Positions 57,898 to 64,000 of a stretch of DNA of 64,000 nt are shown one piece after another. Each line of letters starts with the position of its first letter. The first letter of the stretch is position 1. The notes under the pieces are model-generated. The model was not told where the DNA came from. It was given only the letters and a program-made list of their open reading frames with translations, and ran no database searches. The position numbers were made by a program, and so were the translations under genes. This DNA is from Phytophthora sp. 'mugwort'. Lineage: Eukaryota > Oomycota > Peronosporomycetes > Peronosporales > Peronosporaceae. The stretch lies in assembly GCA_033558025.1 (NCBI GenBank), contig JAUCEF010000003.1, positions 1,390,001 through 1,454,000 on the forward strand. Reading direction: 5' to 3'.

Positions 57898-60800
57898 ATG
57901 CCAACGTCGTCACCACGAGCGCATTCTGTCACCAAACGGCCTCCTGTTGCCCGACATCCTGGCGCAGTTGCCATACTCACGCGACATCCCTCTTCCAGAA
58001 CTCTATACAAGACGGGGGAGAAAGCTGCGACTCATGATGCGATGATCCAGCGCTTCCAGCTTCGCAGGATGTCGAGTAGTGCAGGTTTCCCGTCCAAGTT
58101 TGGGCGTGCCAACGACGTTGTCATCGACAAGGCCATGGGAGACTTGCAACGACATCGTCGGTTTTCTCTTCGTCGCTCAATTAGGGCAATAACAAGTATT
58201 AAAACCAGACGCCAAGTGTTCCGACGACTAACGTCCCCCATGACGCCCTACAGCTGGGCTTCCACTGCGCATGGGGTCGTCATGCTCACTATTTACCACT
58301 TTCAGGTCCTGTATTTACCTTTTTTCGTCAGCTACTACCGGAATGGCTTGTCGACTGTGGCAATATTTCTGGAAATAATCTTTCTGTTGGACTTATTGTT
58401 GAATTTCAACACTGCGTACATGAAACAAGGCGTGATTGTCAAGTCTCGCGGCAAGATCGCGCAACAATATATGCGCAAATGGTTTGTCTTTGATTTGCTC
58501 TCTGCAGTCCCAGTTCAAAGCTTGTACTGCAGCGGAGCCAACTCGATAAAATGCACAAATACTGCCATTCGAGACGTTCAGATCCTCCTCATGCTCTTGC
58601 GCTTGCTGCGCGGGGCTTTCATCGAGAAAGGGATCTTAGTGAATCGCGTCACGCGGGTTGCCAAGCATCTGGTGGACTGGATACGCTATTCGCGCTATTC
58701 ACACTTACTTGGTATCGCCCAGTTGATGTGGGCTGTGCTCCTCGTTGCGCACTATATGGCGTGCATTTGGCACGTTGTATCTGGAGATAAGTTCACGCAT
58801 GCCATGCAGCCCAAGTCGGTGGGCGAGCAGTACGCAGCCGACTACTATTACGCAGTGAGTCTCATCCAAGGCCAAGGAAATAGCGGTGGAACTTGGGACG
58901 AGAATCTGTACTCGAGTGTGGCCATCATTGTGGGCTCTGTCATCCTCGCTATTGTCTTTGGCAACGTCGCAATGCTTGTGTCCAACTTTAACGCCAATTC
59001 GACCAATTACCACCGCAAAATGGAAGCCGTGTACGCCACAATGGACAAGATGGAGCTACCGAGCAAGCTGCGCGAGCGTGTCAACGAGTACTACAAGCAC
59101 GTTTGGCAAGAGTACGAGGCGCTTGATGGCAACGTCAATAAATTTCAACAGGAGCTGACGCATACATTAGGGATCGAGATTGGGCTCTACAAGCACATGA
59201 ACCTCGTAGTCAAGGTTCCGTTCTGGGAAGACTGCACTCCAGACTTCCTCACGCAGCTCGTGTTGAACCTCGGCGTCCGTGTGTACATGCCAGACGACTA
59301 TGTAGTTCGTCGTCGGGAAGTTGGTTGCGAAATGATGATGGTTAATCGTGGATATTGCAAGCTTTCGAAACCATCCAAGACTATAGTTGATGAAAAAGCA
59401 GCAAAAGAAACCACAACGACGGATACGCCTTACAAACCCGTCTTTACATTACAAGATCTCGCTGCGGGTAACTCAGTGAACATCACCCAAGCCACTGACG
59501 ACGAAGAAGATAGTGATGACGGGAGTTCGGATGATGAGACCGATGAAATATTTCGTGGCGGCATGTTTGGAACCTCAATAGACTCGCGATGGATGTCGAG
59601 AAATTCAAACAGTCAATCGGACACGATGAATTTCACGGATATGAACCGATTGCGCCACGTACATCCTCAACGTCCCAGCTATCCGAATGGTATTGAGCTG
59701 AAGAAAGGGAGAAGGCACCGAGAATACTTGCACCCGGGTGAAGCTTTCGGTGAGATGAGTCTTCTCATGAACTATAAGCGAACAGCCAACGTTCGAGCTG
59801 TGACTTTTGTTGAAATGTGCGTCCTGGACCGCGACACGTTTCAGAAAATCATTTCGCGCTACCCTGAAGACCGTCGACGGGTTCTCACTCGAATGCTAGA
59901 GAGTTGCATCGACAAGAAGCTCATTCCGTTTCCATGGGAGAAGATCATTGCAGAAGTGTCTACTAAACGGGGCAAGGAGGATCTGTCTCACTCCAGTGTC
60001 ATCGCCAGCATGACTACCTCGGAGGCGGCGCGAATACTTGTAGAGGAGATTGACGTCAGTACTCCGGACGAGTCCATTAAGTACGGGTTTCAAAGCTATG
60101 ACGAAGCGTTTCTTGACGATTCGTCGCTATGCTACAGCAATTCGGCAGATACAAAGATCAGTGATCGTCGAAATAGTGTTACTCGAAGTGATCCTCTTCG
60201 AGACTCCAGCAGCGATAATCGCTCGTCAATGAGCGACACGACCGAGTTGAAGGCAGAACAATTAGCCGACACTTCCTCAAGCCAACACTCGAGTCCGACA
60301 CTCTCGAACTTACTAATGCTTATGCAGAGCATGGCTGACAACATCGAGCGGCTTCAAAAAGACGTAAACGATCTGAAAACTCGAGAACGCCGGGGTTGCA
60401 GCTGTGGAAAAGGTGGACTGGGTAGTATCAACAGTCAGCGGCCTACAGCTTCGCATTTGGAGGTAGCTCCAAGATCCTCTCGCGCCCCGAACAAGGCGAA
60501 CGCCATGACTACGAAAGAAGATAATCTGAGCCAAACTTCTCGAAAACCGTCGTTCGTCATCCTCCCTACCGCCAGTCTCAAGCCCGATCATCACACTGGC
60601 GACGCCAAGCGTCCGACCTCGACCTTGCGCAAAATCCGTAGCAGTAGACAAGAGAGTGGCATCAAAGATCGTCCTGATCACTTTCCAACACGTGATCATA
60701 CGAAAATATTACCGATACAGGCGACAGCCAGCGAGGTGTCACAACTAGACGAGCCTCCTGTGCTTGAGACTGAGCCCGATCGTTATCCTACCAACACGTC

Positions 60801-61041
60801 GAGTCGCTCCAAAGCAGCAAGAAGCCCAACGTTGGCCGATATACTGTGGAAGCGGAGCAATACGAGCGGCGACCTGCTCAAACACACGGACGAAGAGCGC
60901 AATGCGGCGCGATTGCGGCGGCAGATTCGAGCTCGCCACAGTTTACCGTCAGAAGTTACAGCGGAGCAAGCATCGCCCAGAGCGGATGACGAGACGACGG
61001 GGCAGCTCAAACCAGCCTTTTTTCTGGGCTCTGGTGACTGA
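57898..61041 (+). CDS. CNG/KCNH-type channel with LIQGQGN filter and split cNBD
   Basis: A single exon of up to 1,047 residues; the first 48 are low-complexity and the true start may be Met 58042. Six membrane segments lie between about residues 125 and 370. S4 is LMLLRLLRGAFIEKG, with few charges. The pore reads YYYAVSLIQGQGNSGGTW (filter near 322-331), with no GYG or GFG. The S6-C-linker contains FGNVAMLVSNFNANSTNYH. The cyclic-nucleotide-binding fold begins at about 437-491 (VPFWEDCTPDFLTQLV) and resumes at about 608-652 (HPGEAFGEMSLLMNYKRTAN, with the phosphate-binding GE and R.A). An acidic, Asp/Glu-rich insert of about 110 residues separates the halves. The last 350 residues are disordered. 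Ion selectivity cannot be predicted. Confidence 0.87.
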   Translation: MPTSSPRAHSVTKRPPVARHPGAVAILTRHPSSRTLYKTGEKAATHDAMIQRFQLRRMSSSAGFPSKFGRANDVVIDKAMGDLQRHRRFSLRRSIRAITSIKTRRQVFRRLTSPMTPYSWASTAHGVVMLTIYHFQVLYLPFFVSYYRNGLSTVAIFLEIIFLLDLLLNFNTAYMKQGVIVKSRGKIAQQYMRKWFVFDLLSAVPVQSLYCSGANSIKCTNTAIRDVQILLMLLRLLRGAFIEKGILVNRVTRVAKHLVDWIRYSRYSHLLGIAQLMWAVLLVAHYMACIWHVVSGDKFTHAMQPKSVGEQYAADYYYAVSLIQGQGNSGGTWDENLYSSVAIIVGSVILAIVFGNVAMLVSNFNANSTNYHRKMEAVYATMDKMELPSKLRERVNEYYKHVWQEYEALDGNVNKFQQELTHTLGIEIGLYKHMNLVVKVPFWEDCTPDFLTQLVLNLGVRVYMPDDYVVRRREVGCEMMMVNRGYCKLSKPSKTIVDEKAAKETTTTDTPYKPVFTLQDLAAGNSVNITQATDDEEDSDDGSSDDETDEIFRGGMFGTSIDSRWMSRNSNSQSDTMNFTDMNRLRHVHPQRPSYPNGIELKKGRRHREYLHPGEAFGEMSLLMNYKRTANVRAVTFVEMCVLDRDTFQKIISRYPEDRRRVLTRMLESCIDKKLIPFPWEKIIAEVSTKRGKEDLSHSSVIASMTTSEAARILVEEIDVSTPDESIKYGFQSYDEAFLDDSSLCYSNSADTKISDRRNSVTRSDPLRDSSSDNRSSMSDTTELKAEQLADTSSSQHSSPTLSNLLMLMQSMADNIERLQKDVNDLKTRERRGCSCGKGGLGSINSQRPTASHLEVAPRSSRAPNKANAMTTKEDNLSQTSRKPSFVILPTASLKPDHHTGDAKRPTSTLRKIRSSRQESGIKDRPDHFPTRDHTKILPIQATASEVSQLDEPPVLETEPDRYPTNTSSRSKAARSPTLADILWKRSNTSGDLLKHTDEERNAARLRRQIRARHSLPSEVTAEQASPRADDETTGQLKPAFFLGSGD

Positions 61042-61679
61042 TAATTGTGATGACTCATCACAGCGCGGATCCATGAATTCTGGTCGCGACGTCCAGGGCG
61101 ACCATAATGTCCTTCACGATTCAAGGATCCTCCGCAAGCTTGCCGGGCATAACCGTGACAACAATGCATAGTGCGAACAGAGACCGTTCTGTCTGTTTTG
61201 CTCGTTAAGAAGCCCTGTTTGTTGAAGTGGGCATATATTCAGGTGTGTCAGGCGTGTCTCTTGCCAATCTGCCGCCTAGACGTTATTGTAGGCCAACCAG
61301 CCACCTCGACACACCATACACTACGTCGTGGTGCAGTCGTGTTTGGCCAGATGTAGGGCGCGTCGCCGCAGTAGCTGCACACTTACGGGGAGAGATCGCC
61401 GCATTCGAAAATTCAAACTGGAGGCAATACCGTGTGGCAACACTGGGACAAAATTTCAGCGCTACGTAGCCTCAGGATTGGTAGCTTATTCGGTAAAGCT
61501 GCGCTGTAATTGGTCTAATTATCGGCCTGCAAGAAATGTAAGGGCCGCTTCCCGTTTTAAAGCGGTCAACGCGGAGATCGCTCCTGGGTAGCAAATCGCC
61601 AGTTTCGAAAAAGGTTTGGTCCCTTCCTTTCCAACGTATAGCACTCAGACCTCAATCTCAGACCTCAACTAATTGTTCG
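61042..61679. other. Intergenic, nothing recognised
   Basis: Only short ORFs on both strands are present. It is the 3' flank of the channel gene and the start of the right-hand transposon zone. Confidence 0.45.
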
Positions 61680-62880
61680 TGGCGATGCGCAAGACGGACT
61701 CTCCCTCAGACGACGAGCTGTCGGGTGGCGAAAGTAGCCAAGAGGATGTGCAATATTGGTAAGGCGATAATCGGTTCGCAAATACCAGGTTTATATCGAT
61801 CATTTTACTGGTATCCACGTCGGTAATGTATTGGTGCTGAACTGCGGCCAACCAGTTTACCCTGACAGCTCTCGGACAGATGGCTGGTGCCAAAGCCTAC
61901 GATGACGGGTTCGCAACTCACTTTTCTATGGACCCCCAACTCCTCTACCAAGATGCTCGCGCCCACATCCTGCTGTCCCTGCCGCCCCCTGTGTTCACCA
62001 ACAGGCACCTAGTGATGGACGTGTACTGCCGTCCGTTGCCGCAACGACTACGACCGGGCCATCATCGAGTGCTTCGGTTGAAAGCGCGGCGCAGTCAAGA
62101 AACGTGTAGCCGATTCTGGTATATGAACAAGGTGCAGCATATCCGTCGTGAGCACCTCGCTTTCGCCCAAGCTCGCTGCCACACCTGGTAGGACGGGCTC
62201 CGTCGTGCGCTACGTCCACCACACTGCTAAATGGCTGTAGTGGATTATCAAGTGCAACCTACCGCTCTCGTTTGCGAAAGCAAGCTGTCTCGATGGTACG
62301 ATCATGCAGTGTACATATATCACGTTTCTTACTCCTCTTTGATTCACTGACTAACATCCGGCTATTAAAATGTGTACAGACACACGTCCTTGCAAGCGAT
62401 CTGTGTAGAGACGCTCACGCGTTACATGGAGGGAAGTCAAGCACGCGATCGTGGCATAATACCGGTACGCTTTGGACTCATCATCAACGGGTGGATCCAT
62501 GCCTCTGAGCACTACCTCGCGACCTTTGGATGATATGAGGTGGACGAAGCAGTGAAGTGCCCGCTGATTTTGATGGCACCACTCGGCGATCACGAGGATG
62601 ATAACCATTCCCCTTCCGCCCAACATGCCTTCTTGGGGACGATTCTCTTCCGCGACTTCCGTAAGTGCTTCGAGCAGTGCGTCATTTTTTTGGAAACAAA
62701 TGCTACGTCAATCGCCGCCTAGAGTCGTTGATGGGCGTCCCGCTAGTCGGGTGCGCCGGCCATTGCTTAAGATCTAGTCGTCAACGAAACGATCATGAAT
62801 GTGCGGACGGCTTCGACGTGGTGAAAGCTCCATGCTGCAGATGGGAACACCAATTACTCAGCAAAACCCCGGTGAGTATT
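61680..62880 (+). pseudogene. hAT-type transposase relic (BED-finger family)
   Basis: Plus-strand pieces in order: a Ser/Asp-rich leader (61683-61760); CRNDYDRAIIECFG near 62030; a polar zinc-finger-like part; KCNLPLSFAKASCLDG near 62250; PVRFGLIINGWIHASEHYLA near 62460-62520 (the first catalytic Asp position here reads N); EVDEAVKCPLILMAPLGDHE; and NRRLESLMGVPLVGCAGH near 62710. The GDN-like and GC.SH-like blocks are typical of hAT transposases. Several stops and frame changes show it is dead. Confidence 0.6.
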
Positions 62881-63289
62881 TGACCATTTTGTGAATATAT
62901 TGCTCTATTGGTGCTAGAACGGTGTTTTGACGAACGTTTGCGGCTATAGTTTAGGCGAAACTTCTACGAATCACCCGTCAGCAGGCTCGGAGGGGTCTGC
63001 GTTTGTAATGCTGAACCGATACTTGTTCTCCTGCCGTTTATCGACGCAGACGAAGACGATCTCGAGGAATCGATACCGTCGGCTGCGTGAGCTCCTGGGC
63101 GAGCTGAAGGACGTGGGGTCCGTCTCGATGGCACTACACAGCGAGCATGTTAACCTTCTCGACGTCCGAGTCTGATTTAATGGTCTCATTGCGACAATGA
63201 AGTTAGCACCTGAATTTTGCGCCCGTTACCAGCGTCCGCGAGCACGTTGTGGTCTGGCGCAATCAGCCGCAGGAATTCACTCAGTGAGG

Positions 63290-63970
63290 GACAGTGGAGT
63301 CGTGGGCGTTGTCCTCGGTCCCAACATATGCGAAGCACACGTTCATCTCCCAGTCGACGGCCACAAGCACGTTGGTGGAGAGTCAGCCCTTGCGGTTTCG
63401 GAAGGCCTCAGCATCAGCACTTGGTACGACAACTTGGAAATTGGCACTGTCGAACGCGCACACTGCCTCAGTGAAGTAGGAAAGCGCACTTTGAAGTGCG
63501 CTGGGATCGGTTCTGTCATTGCCATCTCAATGCGTAGAGCCAGCGGTATAGCCTGAACCCAATCATGTGATGCTTGTGGATGGACAGTGGAGTAGGAGAG
63601 GTCGAACTGGGTCTCCTGTCCTCTGCACGACTTGGCGCTTCCAAACCAGTCGAGGGTCACGCCTAGGATCTCTCGCTGGTCACGCAGAAAGCGGGGAATC
63701 CCTGGCTCATTAGCGCTAGTACAGGATGTCGAACGCGCAATGCCCCATCTGGAACTGGTCTAGGAAGATACCTTCATGCGGCGACTAGTACCGATCTCTG
63801 AAGAACATCCCAGCGCTTGCTGGAGATAAGAGCAACCTTGGCACACGGATTGCGTGACCGGACTCACTCAGCATCGCGACGACAACGGCGGTAGCGAGGT
63901 CATCGTCAGAGTCGGAGAAGATGTCGTCGCCCATGTTGGCCGATGCTGGATTGAACGGGGCTTCATTCAA
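63290..63970 (-). pseudogene. Harbinger-type (DDE_Tnp_4/HARBI1-like) transposase relic
   Basis: The minus strand near 63330-63470 reads FQVVVPSADAEAFRNRKG, a stop, then LSTNVLVAVDWEMNVCFAY and GTEDNAHDST. This matches the HARBI1 layout of P....R..KG..S.N.....D...F......G..HDS. An acidic N-terminal piece (GDDIFSDSDDDLATAVVVAM) lies at 63870-63935. Stops and shifts separate the parts. No terminal repeats were seen. Confidence 0.65.
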
Positions 63971-64000
63971 CTTCGATTTAGTGACTGCCACAAAATCATA

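Noticed and set aside
60764..61171. 135-residue ORF overlapping the end of the channel gene
   Set aside because: It is an out-of-frame shadow of the channel's disordered tail.

Overview
The window reads as nuclear DNA of an oomycete, most probably Phytophthora or a close relative. Genes are long ORFs interrupted by few, short GT-AG introns (47-79 nt). There is a broken RxLR-type effector gene, there are motility genes typical of a zoospore-forming organism, and relics of several DNA-transposon superfamilies fill gene-poor gaps. The species call is an inference from gene content.

Left block (1-16.4 kb, all on the minus strand). One giant reading frame runs off the left edge and encodes at least four consecutive 6-TM channel plus cyclic-nucleotide-binding units in a single polypeptide. 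Each unit has a different selectivity-filter sequence, and a stop-free in-frame intron lies inside the third filter. Upstream of it sit four intact paralogues of an orphan multi-membrane-span family, head to tail. Each ends in a tiny terminal exon behind a phase-1 intron at the same codon.

Transposon island (16.8-29 kb). It holds an old PiggyBac-like relic, short phased repeats, a 150-bp duplication, MULE-like and pogo-like relics, and a delimitable PiggyBac-like element (25316-28805) with terminal inverted repeats, TTAA-type flanks and repeated palindromes. A strong GC-rich hairpin and a frameshifted RxLR effector pseudogene follow.

Housekeeping and flagellar block (30-47.7 kb). In order: an EngB/YihA GTPase with a likely organelle presequence, a cytosolic carboxypeptidase sharing a 137-bp divergent promoter with a DRC11/IQCA-like AAA protein, an LRR/coiled-coil/WW protein, a catalase, one intact orphan-family member on the plus strand, a small two-TM protein and histidinol dehydrogenase. 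The carboxypeptidase (tubulin tail trimming) and DRC11 (nexin-dynein regulatory complex) suggest a flagellar neighbourhood.

Right block (42.6-64 kb). A second orphan-family cluster is largely dead, with six degraded copies around one intact gene. It is followed by an ERK-type MAP kinase whose activation loop reads TEH instead of TEY, a CNG-type channel with an LIQGQGN filter and a split nucleotide-binding domain, and relics of hAT and Harbinger elements.

The strongest candidates for something undescribed are the concatenated hetero-filter channel with its filter intron, and the orphan membrane family with its birth-and-death clusters. No tRNA, rRNA or CRISPR array was recognised.
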